From Shimia sp039969785 (GTDB lineage: Bacteria > Pseudomonadota > Alphaproteobacteria > Rhodobacterales > Rhodobacteraceae), in the NCBI RefSeq assembly GCF_039969785.1, contig NZ_JBDVNC010000017.1, positions 1 through 64,000 on the forward strand: a DNA stretch of 64,000 nucleotides, in the 5' to 3' direction. The notes beneath the pieces are model-generated. The model did not search any database, had not been told where the DNA came from, and saw only the letters and a program-made list of their open reading frames with translations. Position numbers and translations under genes: made by a program. Positions 17,504-26,306 of the stretch are shown here, piece by piece (position 1 is the stretch's first letter; the number at the start of each line of letters is the position of its first letter).

Positions 17504-17953
17504 CTACTCCAACGGTCGGCTGGGCACCCACGCATATCCGTTTTCGCACAGCAAATAGCATTCCCGCAGCCCGTGGGGCTTGTCGGTTGGCGCCTGCAAC
17601 AGATGCATGCCCGCCGCTTGCCCCACTTTGGCGGCGATGTCCGGGTCTGTGTCATAAAGCCGGATTTCCAACCCGGCCCCCCGCGCGCCTGCCTCTGGCA
17701 GAAGCCCAAGCAAAGGATTGGAATGATAGGTTCCGTCGCTGTGCAGCTGAAACACATCCTCGCCATAGGTGACGATGGCAAAATCTGCCGTGACCTGATG
17801 GGATTTCATGGCAAATACAGTCTCTAGTACACCGCAAAGTGCGGTCACATCCCGCACCACAAGGTTCAGCCCAACACCACGCAGAGAGCGCCCGAAATCC
17901 CCGGCTCCAACTGTTTCAAAATCCACCACAAGGACCTTTCGCAAAAGCTTCAC
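17504..17953 (-). CDS. VOC (glyoxalase-fold) family protein, 149 aa
   Basis: The 149-residue protein has the paired beta-alpha-beta-beta-beta pattern of the vicinal oxygen chelate superfamily (GVGLNLVVRDVTALCGVLETVF; GLEIRLYDTDPDIAAKVGQAAG; C-terminal ECYLLCENGYAWVPS). Metal ligands are not clearly identifiable, so I give no reaction. It lies upstream of the class II aldolase on the same strand and is divergent from adenine deaminase with 45 bp between starts. Confidence 0.6.
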   Translation of the reverse strand: MKLLRKVLVVDFETVGAGDFGRSLRGVGLNLVVRDVTALCGVLETVFAMKSHQVTADFAIVTYGEDVFQLHSDGTYHSNPLLGLLPEAGARGAGLEIRLYDTDPDIAAKVGQAAGMHLLQAPTDKPHGLRECYLLCENGYAWVPSRPLE

Positions 17954-17998
17954 ATGCGGCGAGCTTGATCACTGCCGCAGCCCGTGTCAACGTGCGCC

Positions 17999-19807
17999 AT
18001 GGAGCGAACACTTTTCAGATCATGGGCCGATGTGGCCCCCCGCCTTGTTGCCGTAGCCGCCGGACGTGACGCCGCAGACACGGTCATCCGCAATGGCCGC
18101 TGGGTGAATGTACACACCCGAGAGGTTTTGCCAGAACACGATATTGCGATGGCCGAAGGCCGCATCGCATATGTCGGCCCCGATGCCAGCCATTGCATTG
18201 GCCCCGATACCGAGATCATCGAGGCCAATGGCCGGTTTATGATCCCGGGGCTGTGTGATGCGCATATGCATATCGAGTCCGGTATGCTGACCCCGGCCGA
18301 ATTTGCCCGCGCCGTGATCCCGCATGGCACCACGTCCATGTTCACCGACCCGCACGAGATCGCCAATGTGCTTGGCCTTGAGGGCGTGCGCATGATGCAT
18401 GACGAGGCGCTGATGCAACCCGTCAACATCTTTACGCAAATGCCGTCCTGCGCGCCCAGCGCACCGGGGCTGGAAACCACAGGGTTCGAAATTGGCCCCG
18501 ATGACGTAAGCGCCGCGATGAGCTGGCCGGGTATTATCGGGCTGGGCGAAATGATGAACTTTCCCGGCGTGGTCAACGGCTCTCAGCAAATGCTGGCCGA
18601 AATCGCCGCCACCCAGAACGCCGGTAAAACCGTCGGCGGGCACTACGCCAGCCCTGATCTTGGCCCGGCCTTTCATGCCTATGCGGCGGGCGGCCCGGCG
18701 GATGATCACGAAGGCACCTGCGAGGCCGACGCCATTGCCCGTGTACGTCAGGGCATGCGGTCGATGATGCGACTGGGCAGCGCGTGGTATGATGTGGAAA
18801 CTCAGATCACCGCCGTCACAGAAAAGGGTCTGGATCCGCGCAGCTTTATCCTGTGCACGGATGATTGCCATTCTGGCACGCTGGTGAATGACGGTCATAT
18901 GAACCGCGTTGTGCGCCATGCAATTGCCTGTGGATGCGACCCGGTGATTGCCTTGCAAATGGCCACGATTAACACGGCCACGCATTTTGGCCTGGAACGT
19001 GAATTAGGCTCTATTGCACCCGGAAGACGTGCCGACGTGATCCTGACCAGCGATCTGACAACCCTGCCCATTGAGCACGTGATTGCGCGCGGACAGACCG
19101 TGGCGCGCGATGGTGTGATTGCCGTCGACTGCCCGCATTATGACTGGCCCGACCATGCCCGCCAAACTGTGAACCTGGGCCGCGACCGGACCGCGCCAGA
19201 CTTTGACATCCCCGCACCTGAGGGCGCCACATCTGTCACCGCCAACGTGATTGGCGTGGTTGAAAATCAGGCCCCGACCAAGGCGTTGACGGCCGCGCTG
19301 TCGGTTCAAAATGGTATCGTTCAGGGCGATACAGAGACTGATATTGCCCAAATTGCGCTGGTCGAACGCCACCGCGCCACCGGGGCCACGACCAACGGTT
19401 TTGTTTCGGGCTTTGGATATACCGGCAATATGGCGATGGCCTCGACCGTGGCGCATGACAGCCACCATATGATTGTGGTGGGCACAGACAAAGCCAACAT
19501 GGCGCTGGCGGCCAATCGGCTTGGTGCCGTTGGCGGCGGTGTCACTGTCTTTAAAGACGGCGAGGAGATTGCGCTGGTGGAACTGCCCATCGCCGGTCTG
19601 ATGTCAGACAGCCCGGCAATTGATGTCGCCGCAAGCGCGCAGGCCATGGTTGACGCAATGGAGCAATGCGGCTGCACGCTGAACAACGCTTATATGCAGC
19701 ATTCCCTGCTGGCGCTTGTCGTGATCCCCGACCTGCGTATTTCTGACCTCGGCCTTGTCGATGTCACTAAATTTGAACTCACCGACGTGATTAAGGCCAC
19801 TGAATGA
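17999..19807 (+). CDS. ade: Adenine deaminase
   Basis: Converts adenine to hypoxanthine and ammonia in purine salvage. The 602-residue amidohydrolase has the metal-binding HMHIESGM motif (near residue 88), the TDPHEIANVLG segment, DDCHSG and the C-terminal domain typical of bacterial Ade (NMALAANRLGAVGGGVTVFKDG). The ATG at 17999 is preferred over a GTG at 17984 in the same frame. The stop overlaps the AMP nucleosidase start as ATGA, so the two are co-translated and together would turn AMP into hypoxanthine. Confidence 0.93.
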   Translation: MERTLFRSWADVAPRLVAVAAGRDAADTVIRNGRWVNVHTREVLPEHDIAMAEGRIAYVGPDASHCIGPDTEIIEANGRFMIPGLCDAHMHIESGMLTPAEFARAVIPHGTTSMFTDPHEIANVLGLEGVRMMHDEALMQPVNIFTQMPSCAPSAPGLETTGFEIGPDDVSAAMSWPGIIGLGEMMNFPGVVNGSQQMLAEIAATQNAGKTVGGHYASPDLGPAFHAYAAGGPADDHEGTCEADAIARVRQGMRSMMRLGSAWYDVETQITAVTEKGLDPRSFILCTDDCHSGTLVNDGHMNRVVRHAIACGCDPVIALQMATINTATHFGLERELGSIAPGRRADVILTSDLTTLPIEHVIARGQTVARDGVIAVDCPHYDWPDHARQTVNLGRDRTAPDFDIPAPEGATSVTANVIGVVENQAPTKALTAALSVQNGIVQGDTETDIAQIALVERHRATGATTNGFVSGFGYTGNMAMASTVAHDSHHMIVVGTDKANMALAANRLGAVGGGVTVFKDGEEIALVELPIAGLMSDSPAIDVAASAQAMVDAMEQCGCTLNNAYMQHSLLALVVIPDLRISDLGLVDVTKFELTDVIKATE

Positions 19808-21282
19808 CACCGCAACACACTTCTGTACTGACCCCTGATGTCCCGGCCCCCGAGGCCTTCACCAGCGCCGCCGATGCTGTCACCCGGCTGGAAGAGCTTT
19901 ATCAAACGGCCGTTTCCTTTCTGTGTGAACAGTTCCGCAACACGCTGCGCAATGGTCCCGAGGGACACCGCATCCGCGCGTTCTACCCTGAGATTCGCAT
20001 CACCACGACCAGCTTTGCCAAGATCGACAGCCGCCTGTCTTTTGGCCATGTTGCAGAACCGGGGGTGCATGCGGCCACCATCACCCGCCCCGATTTGTTT
20101 CGCAACTATCTGGAACAACAGATCGACCTGCTGCTCTGCAATCACAATGTCGCTGTCACGGTGCGCGCTTCAGAAACGCCAATCCCGGTGCATTTTGCCG
20201 TGACCTCTGAAACGGATCTGAGCGTACCTCAGGCCGGAGCCACCGATTTTACCCTACGCGACATCTTTGATGTGCCCGACTTGTCGACCACCAATGACGA
20301 CATCGTCAATGGCATGCACAGCCATGATGAAAATGGCGTTGGCCCGCTGGCCCCCTTTACTGCCCAGCGCGTTGACTATTCTCTGGCGCGGCTCAGCCAT
20401 TATACCGCCACTGACCCCGAGCATTTTCAGAATCACGTGCTGTTCACCAACTACCAATTCTATGTGACCGAGTTTGAAGCCTATGCGCGCAAGGTGATGG
20501 CAGACCCGGACAGCGGCTATACCAGCTTTGTCAGCACCGGGAATACCGAGATCACCAGCGCCGACGCGCCAATTCCGCCGGTCGACAAGCAACCACAGAT
20601 GCCGACCTATCACCTGAAACGCGCCGACGGGTCGGGCATCACGCTGGTCAATATTGGCGTCGGCCCGTCCAACGCCAAAACTGCCACCGACCACATCGCC
20701 GTTCTGCGCCCGCATGCCTGGGTTATGGTTGGCCATTGCGCCGGATTGCGCAATTCGCAGTCGCTGGGTGATTTTGTACTGGCCCACGCCTATCTGCGCG
20801 AAGATCACGTGCTGGATGATGATCTGCCGGTCTGGATTCCAATCCCCGCACTGGCCGAAGTGCAGATCGCATTAGAACAGGCCGTGGCGGATGTCACCGA
20901 ACTGCGCGGCTATGACCTGAAACGGGTGATGCGCACCGGCACCGTGGCCACAATCGACAATCGCAACTGGGAACTCAGGGAGCACACCGGCCCGGTTCAG
21001 CGGCTCAGCCAGTCGCGGTCCATTGCGCTGGACATGGAAAGCGCGACCATCGCCGCCAATGGGTATCGGTTTCGCGTCCCCTATGGCACGCTTCTATGCG
21101 TCAGCGACAAGCCACTGCATGGCGAACTTAAGCTGCCCGGCATGGCATCCGAATTCTACCAAACGCAGGTTGCACGCCATCTTTTAATCGGCATAAGGGC
21201 CATGGAGGCTTTGCGCGAAATGCCTCTTGAACGGCTCCATTCACGGAAATTGCGCTCGTTTGATGAGACCGCCTTCCTGTGA
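19804..21282 (+). CDS. amn: AMP nucleosidase
   Basis: Hydrolyses AMP to adenine and ribose 5-phosphate. The 492-residue protein has the N-terminal AMP-nucleosidase domain (about 10-180, TDFTLRDIFDVPDLS) and a C-terminal phosphorylase-like domain (about 270-470) with INIGVGPSNAKTATDHIA-like nucleoside-binding and SIALDMESATIAANGYRFRVPYGTLLCVSDKPLHGE. It is coupled to adenine deaminase upstream, whose substrate it makes. Confidence 0.92.
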   Translation: MTPQHTSVLTPDVPAPEAFTSAADAVTRLEELYQTAVSFLCEQFRNTLRNGPEGHRIRAFYPEIRITTTSFAKIDSRLSFGHVAEPGVHAATITRPDLFRNYLEQQIDLLLCNHNVAVTVRASETPIPVHFAVTSETDLSVPQAGATDFTLRDIFDVPDLSTTNDDIVNGMHSHDENGVGPLAPFTAQRVDYSLARLSHYTATDPEHFQNHVLFTNYQFYVTEFEAYARKVMADPDSGYTSFVSTGNTEITSADAPIPPVDKQPQMPTYHLKRADGSGITLVNIGVGPSNAKTATDHIAVLRPHAWVMVGHCAGLRNSQSLGDFVLAHAYLREDHVLDDDLPVWIPIPALAEVQIALEQAVADVTELRGYDLKRVMRTGTVATIDNRNWELREHTGPVQRLSQSRSIALDMESATIAANGYRFRVPYGTLLCVSDKPLHGELKLPGMASEFYQTQVARHLLIGIRAMEALREMPLERLHSRKLRSFDETAFL

Positions 21283-21413
21283 CCCGGCGAAAACTGGCCA
21301 GAAACCCCTAAAAAACATAGTTTTTGACTACACTACTGATTGTGTTCGCATACCATATCCCGTTAAATGCCCGCCATGAGGCCCAAGTAGTCGGGCAAAC
21401 AAGGAGACCTGAA

Positions 21414-21701
21414 ATGGCAAAACCGATGACCAAGACCCAACTCGTTGCCGCTCTGGCCGAAGAAATGGGCTCTGACAAGAAATCCGCAGGCGCAGCACTG
21501 GACGCTGTTTGCGCTCTGATCACTCGCGAAGTGTCAGGCGGCGGTGCTGTAACTCTGCCCGGTGTTGGCAAAATTTATTGCCGCGAACGCCCCGAGCGTA
21601 TGGTGCGCAACCCAGCCACCGGCGAACAGATCAAGAAAGAAGCTGACAAGGTGGTCAAAATGACCATTGCCAAGGCGCTGAAAGACAGCGTGAACGGCTA
21701 A
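21414..21701 (+). CDS. HU-family DNA-binding protein
   Basis: A 95-residue nucleoid protein of the HU/IHF family. It begins MAKPMTKTQLVAALAEEMG and has the DNA-binding arm region around VTLPGVGKIYCRERPERMVRNPATGEQI, with the usual lysine-rich C-terminus. The arm sequence GKIYCRERPERM departs from canonical HU. The ATG at 21414 with a GGAG RBS sets the start. A strong terminator follows. Confidence 0.9.
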   Translation: MAKPMTKTQLVAALAEEMGSDKKSAGAALDAVCALITREVSGGGAVTLPGVGKIYCRERPERMVRNPATGEQIKKEADKVVKMTIAKALKDSVNG

Positions 21702-21721
21702 GTCGGCTTAACGATTTACTC

Positions 21722-21750
21722 AAAGGGTCGCCCATTGGGCGGCCCTTTTT
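21722..21750 (+). terminator. Rho-independent terminator after the HU gene
   Basis: A 12-bp stem (21722-21733 with 21737-21748, one G-U pair, three-base loop) is followed by Ts, 20 bases after the HU stop codon. Confidence 0.9.
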
Positions 21751-21822
21751 GTTTGCGGGTCCGTTTCCAACGCTCACAATTCGTGATTTGCGGGCCAACA
21801 TCGCGCATGTCTACCTAGCGTC

Positions 21823-23025
21823 ATGACCACACGCCTGCCCACTAACCTTATTCTGTTGTTCGTGATGGAGCTGTTTTCGGGCATTTCGCGCGGCAGCTTT
21901 CTTGTCTGCGTAGGCTGGACCACGTTGATCGTCACCAATGACGTCAGCCGGGTTGGGCAGGTGTTTATCATTGCCATGCTCACGCTGATTGTGACGGGGC
22001 CGTTTATTGGCACTATTGTTGACAGGCACACCCGCAAGTGGCTGGTTATTCTGGCCCATCTTGCCATCGCAGTGTTGCTTTGCCTGCTTGGGACAATCTG
22101 GATCAGCGCGCCCAGTCCCAGCCTGCCGTTCCTATTTGCGGCTATCGCCGCCGCCAGCGCGCTCAGATTGTTGCACAACACCGCTCATGACGGATTGATC
22201 CAGTCCATTGTGCCCGCCAACAGAATCATGCGCACCGTGGCACGGTTTCGCGGTGTGCATCTTAGCGCGACGGCGCTTGGCACTGTTCTGGCCGGGTTTG
22301 TGATCGAACAAATGTCACCTGCCGCCGGATTTCTGTTTTCCGCCGCTGCATCGGTCTTGCTGATTGTGCCAATGCTGTTCGTGACCGACACGGCCCCGAC
22401 ATCAAACGGATCAACCAAACCCGCCTTTCTGGGTGATCTGCGCGGTGGCCTTGAAATTTTTCGACAAAGCCGGCCTTTGCGACTTTTGGCTCTGCTGGCT
22501 GCGGTCAGCCTGCCGATTGGTCAGCTCTCAAACGCTATACTGTCCTCGTTTATCCGGGATGATCTGGGCAAAGGCAGCAGCGCGTTTGGCATCGTGGATG
22601 CAGCGTGGCCTGTTGGTGGGATGTTGGCGGCAGGTTTGCTCAGCCTTGGGATTCGCAAGGTCTCGGCGCACAACATGGAATATGTCTTTGCGGTTCTGGT
22701 CGGTTGCGCAACCTTCGGGCTGTCACTTTGCACATCGTTGCCGATGCTGGCGCTTTTGCATTGCGCGATGGGTATGACAGTTTGGTTGTGCCGGATTGTC
22801 ATCGATGGCCGCGTTCTGGAACGCAGCACCACCGACACAATCGGGCGCACCAAAGTGGGTATCGACATGGCCTTTAGCCTCGCGGCGCTGATCATGTGTT
22901 TTTCGCCAACTCTGGTCCGTTTGCCCAGCACCGCACCCTATTTCATGGTCTGGGGCGCTCTGATCGTGGTTGTGGCGGGATTGGTTTGGTTTCTGGACGC
23001 ACGGCGACCACATGGGTCTGATTAG
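21823..23025 (+). CDS. MFS transporter
   Basis: A 400-residue integral membrane protein with about 11-12 hydrophobic segments and an MFS-like loop between TM2 and TM3 (GPFIGTIVDRHTRKWLV, residues near 64-80). The substrate is unknown. The 3' end overlaps the convergent VOC gene by 4 bases. Confidence 0.75.
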   Translation: MTTRLPTNLILLFVMELFSGISRGSFLVCVGWTTLIVTNDVSRVGQVFIIAMLTLIVTGPFIGTIVDRHTRKWLVILAHLAIAVLLCLLGTIWISAPSPSLPFLFAAIAAASALRLLHNTAHDGLIQSIVPANRIMRTVARFRGVHLSATALGTVLAGFVIEQMSPAAGFLFSAAASVLLIVPMLFVTDTAPTSNGSTKPAFLGDLRGGLEIFRQSRPLRLLALLAAVSLPIGQLSNAILSSFIRDDLGKGSSAFGIVDAAWPVGGMLAAGLLSLGIRKVSAHNMEYVFAVLVGCATFGLSLCTSLPMLALLHCAMGMTVWLCRIVIDGRVLERSTTDTIGRTKVGIDMAFSLAALIMCFSPTLVRLPSTAPYFMVWGALIVVVAGLVWFLDARRPHGSD

Positions 23026-23393
23026 TCCAGAAACGTCTGCACCTCGATCACATAGCCGTTCGGGTCCATGCAAAAGAAACTATAAATGCCGAACCGCTCT
23101 ATTCGCTCTGGCGCGCCTTTTGTTGGTGTGTTGGCCGACAGCACACGATCATACCACGCATCAACCGCCGCCACGCCATTTACCAGAATGGTGATCATCC
23201 CGCCGGACGGGGTTACCTCGCGGTCTCCAAAAGCTTCGCAAACACCTATAAACGCCCCCGGCACAGTCTCAAAGATCATCGCAACGCCCGCATCCCGCTC
23301 AATCCGCAACCCCAAAAGATCGCGGTAAAACGGCACTGTTTCAGCCAAATTCGTGCAATAGACCCAACTTATCTGACCCGCCGTCGCGGTCAT
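23022..23393 (-). CDS. VOC (glyoxalase-fold) family protein, 123 aa
   Basis: A single-domain glyoxalase/bleomycin-resistance-like protein of 123 residues with the typical ISWVYCTNLAETVPFYRDLLGL start and the C-terminal FFCMDPNGYVIEVQTF, where the glutamate is the usual metal ligand. Substrate unknown. Its start overlaps the stop of the ion-channel gene as ATGA, so the two form an operon. Confidence 0.75.
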   Translation of the reverse strand: MTATAGQISWVYCTNLAETVPFYRDLLGLRIERDAGVAMIFETVPGAFIGVCEAFGDREVTPSGGMITILVNGVAAVDAWYDRVLSANTPTKGAPERIERFGIYSFFCMDPNGYVIEVQTFLD

Positions 23394-24076
23394 TTCAGCC
23401 GCCCGACGCTGCGCCCAATAAAGATCGCCACAAACATCGTACCAGCCACGGCCTGCAACCCGGTCAATGTGCGCGGCAGATCAGTCGCTGGAGAAATCTC
23501 GCCATAGCCCACTGTGGTCATGGTGATCATGCTGAAATACATAAACGCCCCGCGTTTTGTGTCACCAAGGTTTTCGGGCAGGTTAAACGAACCGGGGTCA
23601 AATAATTCTATGCGCCAATAAATCAGCCCCCAGATCATCGCCATCAACAGATAGCTGAACACGCCGCTCGACAACCGTTCGTATTCCGAATGCACCGGGG
23701 CAAACAGCTGGCGGAATCCGATGACCATGCACCCAAACAACAAAATCGCCGAAACAATGACCAGACCGACATTCACCGACGCACTGGGCCAAAACCCGTT
23801 CACGACCACCAGCAAAAACCATGTCGCCACGGGCACAGCCATCACCGCGCGCAACCAAGTGCGCCGCTCTGTGGCGCCCACAACCCCCATAAACAACAGG
23901 CTCATCGCAACAAGAGACGCCTCATCCAGCCAGCCGATGTGGCGTTCAAACCCATCCAAAAGGATTAAAAATGTGAGCACACACAGTAGAATGGTCCAGC
24001 GATGCGTGGTCATCAAAGACTTAAAATTGCTACTTTTTTGTGTATCTTTCAAATTTTCAGTCCTCGAATTGAACAT
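23390..24076 (-). CDS. Ion channel of the 2-TM potassium channel type
   Basis: The 228-residue membrane protein has several N-terminal hydrophobic segments and a C-terminal pore module with the selectivity filter TVGYGEISP (near residue 190), followed by the last membrane helix. The filter TVGYG points to K+ conduction. No cytoplasmic RCK domain follows, so gating is unclear. It precedes a VOC gene with a 4-base overlap. Confidence 0.8.
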   Translation of the reverse strand: MFNSRTENLKDTQKSSNFKSLMTTHRWTILLCVLTFLILLDGFERHIGWLDEASLVAMSLLFMGVVGATERRTWLRAVMAVPVATWFLLVVVNGFWPSASVNVGLVIVSAILLFGCMVIGFRQLFAPVHSEYERLSSGVFSYLLMAMIWGLIYWRIELFDPGSFNLPENLGDTKRGAFMYFSMITMTTVGYGEISPATDLPRTLTGLQAVAGTMFVAIFIGRSVGRLK

Positions 24077-24159
24077 GCTGTGCCACAGTGGCCGACAAGT
24101 GCTGGTTTTAATATATGTCAGCTTATGCTTAACAGTCCTGACATTGGAAGGATATTGCC

Positions 24160-25245
24160 ATGACCGGAATTGAAGACAAACGCATTATTGACCTCGGAAT
24201 ACGTCTATTGTTCCTCGCGGTCTTTCTTTACGCCGCCCTGATGATTGTTGCGCCGCTGGCCGGCATTGTCCTGTGGGCGACCATTTTAGCCGTCGCGATC
24301 TATCCGCTATTCGAATCGCTTGCCAATCTGTTGGGCGGGCGCCGCGGTTGGGCGGCTACAATCACCGTGTTGGTTGGCCTGTTTCTGACAATTGGCCCGC
24401 TGGCCGCATCTATTGCCGGCCTGGTGGAATACAGCGCCGATCTCATCCATGAGATTTCCAGTGGCACGCTGACCATGCCGCCGTTGCCTGAACGGATCAA
24501 TGAATGGGAGATTATGGGCCCAAAGATCAAAGAAGTCTGGGCGTTGTTTGACAATAATCTGGCTGCCGCGCTTGACCGCTACGGGTCGTTTATCCTTGAG
24601 TTCGGCACATCTGTTCTCGGCAAACTCGCCGGTGTTGGCGTTGGACTTCTGGCCATGGCTCTGTCGGTAATTGTTATGGGCATGATGCTGTCCCCCGGCC
24701 CCCAGCTGGGTCATATGCTGCAAAACTTTGGCAATCGCGTCTTTGCCCCCAAGGGCGGAGAGTTTGTTGAACTGGCCGCAGCCACAGTGCGCAACGTATC
24801 GCGCGGGGTTTTGGGTGTTGCCGCCATTCAGGCGTTCCTCGCCGGGTTGGTGATGCTGATATTTGGCATCGATGCCGCCGGACCACTTGCAGTTGTCTGT
24901 CTGATTCTGGGAATTATTCAGGTCGGCCCCGGCCCGGTGATCATTCCGGTCATTATCTGGGCATGGTCAGCCATGACCCCCGGTATGGCGCTTGTTTTCA
25001 CCGTTATTATGGTGCCGGTGATGATCATGGACAACTTCCTGCGTCCGATCTTTATTGCGCGCGGTCTGGAAACCCCGATCCTTGTGATCCTCGTTGGCGT
25101 GATTGGCGGCGTTCTGTCGGGCGGCATTGTCGGCATCTTTATCGGCCCGGTCATCCTGTCAGTGTTCTATGAACTGGTCATGGCATGGATGGCCGTCGAA
25201 ATTGACGAAGCTGCGGGCGAGGAGACAGTCGAGGACGCAACATGA
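24160..25245 (+). CDS. AI-2E family transporter (PerM-like)
   Basis: A 361-residue polytopic membrane protein with the AI-2E/UPF0118 pattern: N-terminal helices with WATILAVAIYPLF, a periplasmic segment, and the C-terminal membrane block with GPGPVIIPVIIWAW and MIMDNFLRPIFIARGLETPILVILVG. Family members have been proposed to export AI-2 or to act as Na+/H+ antiporters, so the substrate here is open. The stop overlaps the next gene by 4 bases, which puts it in one operon with an HlyD protein and a DUF2955 membrane protein. Confidence 0.8.
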   Translation: MTGIEDKRIIDLGIRLLFLAVFLYAALMIVAPLAGIVLWATILAVAIYPLFESLANLLGGRRGWAATITVLVGLFLTIGPLAASIAGLVEYSADLIHEISSGTLTMPPLPERINEWEIMGPKIKEVWALFDNNLAAALDRYGSFILEFGTSVLGKLAGVGVGLLAMALSVIVMGMMLSPGPQLGHMLQNFGNRVFAPKGGEFVELAAATVRNVSRGVLGVAAIQAFLAGLVMLIFGIDAAGPLAVVCLILGIIQVGPGPVIIPVIIWAWSAMTPGMALVFTVIMVPVMIMDNFLRPIFIARGLETPILVILVGVIGGVLSGGIVGIFIGPVILSVFYELVMAWMAVEIDEAAGEETVEDAT

Positions 25246-26306
25246 AGCGCACATTCTGGTCCACATTTTCGATTCTGATTGTCATCCTGTGCTGGTATCT
25301 GGCCGCTGACCGCATCACGCCATTTACCAGCAACGCACGGGTCAAGGCGATCGTCACACCGATCACACCACAAATCTCGGGCAACGTGACCGAAGTGCGC
25401 GTTGGCAACGGCGAACTCGTTGAAGCTGGCGATATTCTCGCCGTTATCGACCCGCGCAGCTATGAAATCCAGCGCGACAAGGCCAAGGCCGAACTGGCCA
25501 GTGCAACTCAGGACGTTGGCGCTGGATCAGCAGATGTCGAAAGCGCGCAGGCCACGTTGTCACGCGCGCAGGCCGATCTGGAGACCGAGAAGCTTCAGGC
25601 CAGCCGGGTGTTCGACCTCGAAGCCAAAGGGCTGGTGCCCATCGCCAAGGCCGACGAATCCCGTCGTCGCCTGTCCGAGGCCGAAGCCGATGTTGAACGC
25701 GCCCGGGCCGATCTGGAAAGCGAACAGACCTCGCTGGGCAGCACCGGACAGGACAATCCGCAAATCCAGAAAGCGCTGGCGGCGCTGGCTGATGCGGAAC
25801 TCAATCTTGGCTGGACCACATTGCATGCACCCGCGCGCGGCGTCCTGACCGACCTCGACCTTGGCGCTGGCAGTTATGCCCGCGCCGGTCAGGATCTTCT
25901 GACCTTTCTGGACGCCTCGAATGTCTGGGTCGAAGCATATCTGACGGAAAACAATCTTGGCCGGGTTAGAATCGGCGATCCTGTGGACGTCGTGCTGGAT
26001 ATGCACCCCGGGCGCATCATCAAGGGCGAGGTTGCCAGCTTCAGCTATGCCAGTTCGGACGGCACCAGTTCCAGTCCCGGTCAACTGGCTTCGATCCCGC
26101 GCGCCAGCGGCTGGCTGCGCGCTCCGCAGCCGTTTCCGGTGCGTATCATCCTGCCTGACTATAATACCGGTGACGAAACCGACGACGTGCAGTTCAACAT
26201 CAACGGTCAGGCCGACGTGATTGTCTACACGTCCGACAGTTTTCTGCTGAACACCATTGGACGCGCCTATATCACTGTGGTGGCATGGTTCTCGTATGCC
26301 TACTGA
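25242..26306 (+). CDS. HlyD/EmrA-type membrane fusion protein
   Basis: The 354-residue adaptor has an N-terminal membrane anchor (about 5-22), the lipoyl half-motif ITPQISGNVTEVRVGNGELVEAGD, a coiled coil (about 85-165) and LHAPARGVLTDLDLGAGSYARAGQDLLTF, as in EmrA-type adaptors. It overlaps the AI-2E gene upstream and the DUF2955 gene downstream, so it probably bridges the periplasm for the membrane protein next to it. Confidence 0.85.
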   Translation: MKRTFWSTFSILIVILCWYLAADRITPFTSNARVKAIVTPITPQISGNVTEVRVGNGELVEAGDILAVIDPRSYEIQRDKAKAELASATQDVGAGSADVESAQATLSRAQADLETEKLQASRVFDLEAKGLVPIAKADESRRRLSEAEADVERARADLESEQTSLGSTGQDNPQIQKALAALADAELNLGWTTLHAPARGVLTDLDLGAGSYARAGQDLLTFLDASNVWVEAYLTENNLGRVRIGDPVDVVLDMHPGRIIKGEVASFSYASSDGTSSSPGQLASIPRASGWLRAPQPFPVRIILPDYNTGDETDDVQFNINGQADVIVYTSDSFLLNTIGRAYITVVAWFSYAY

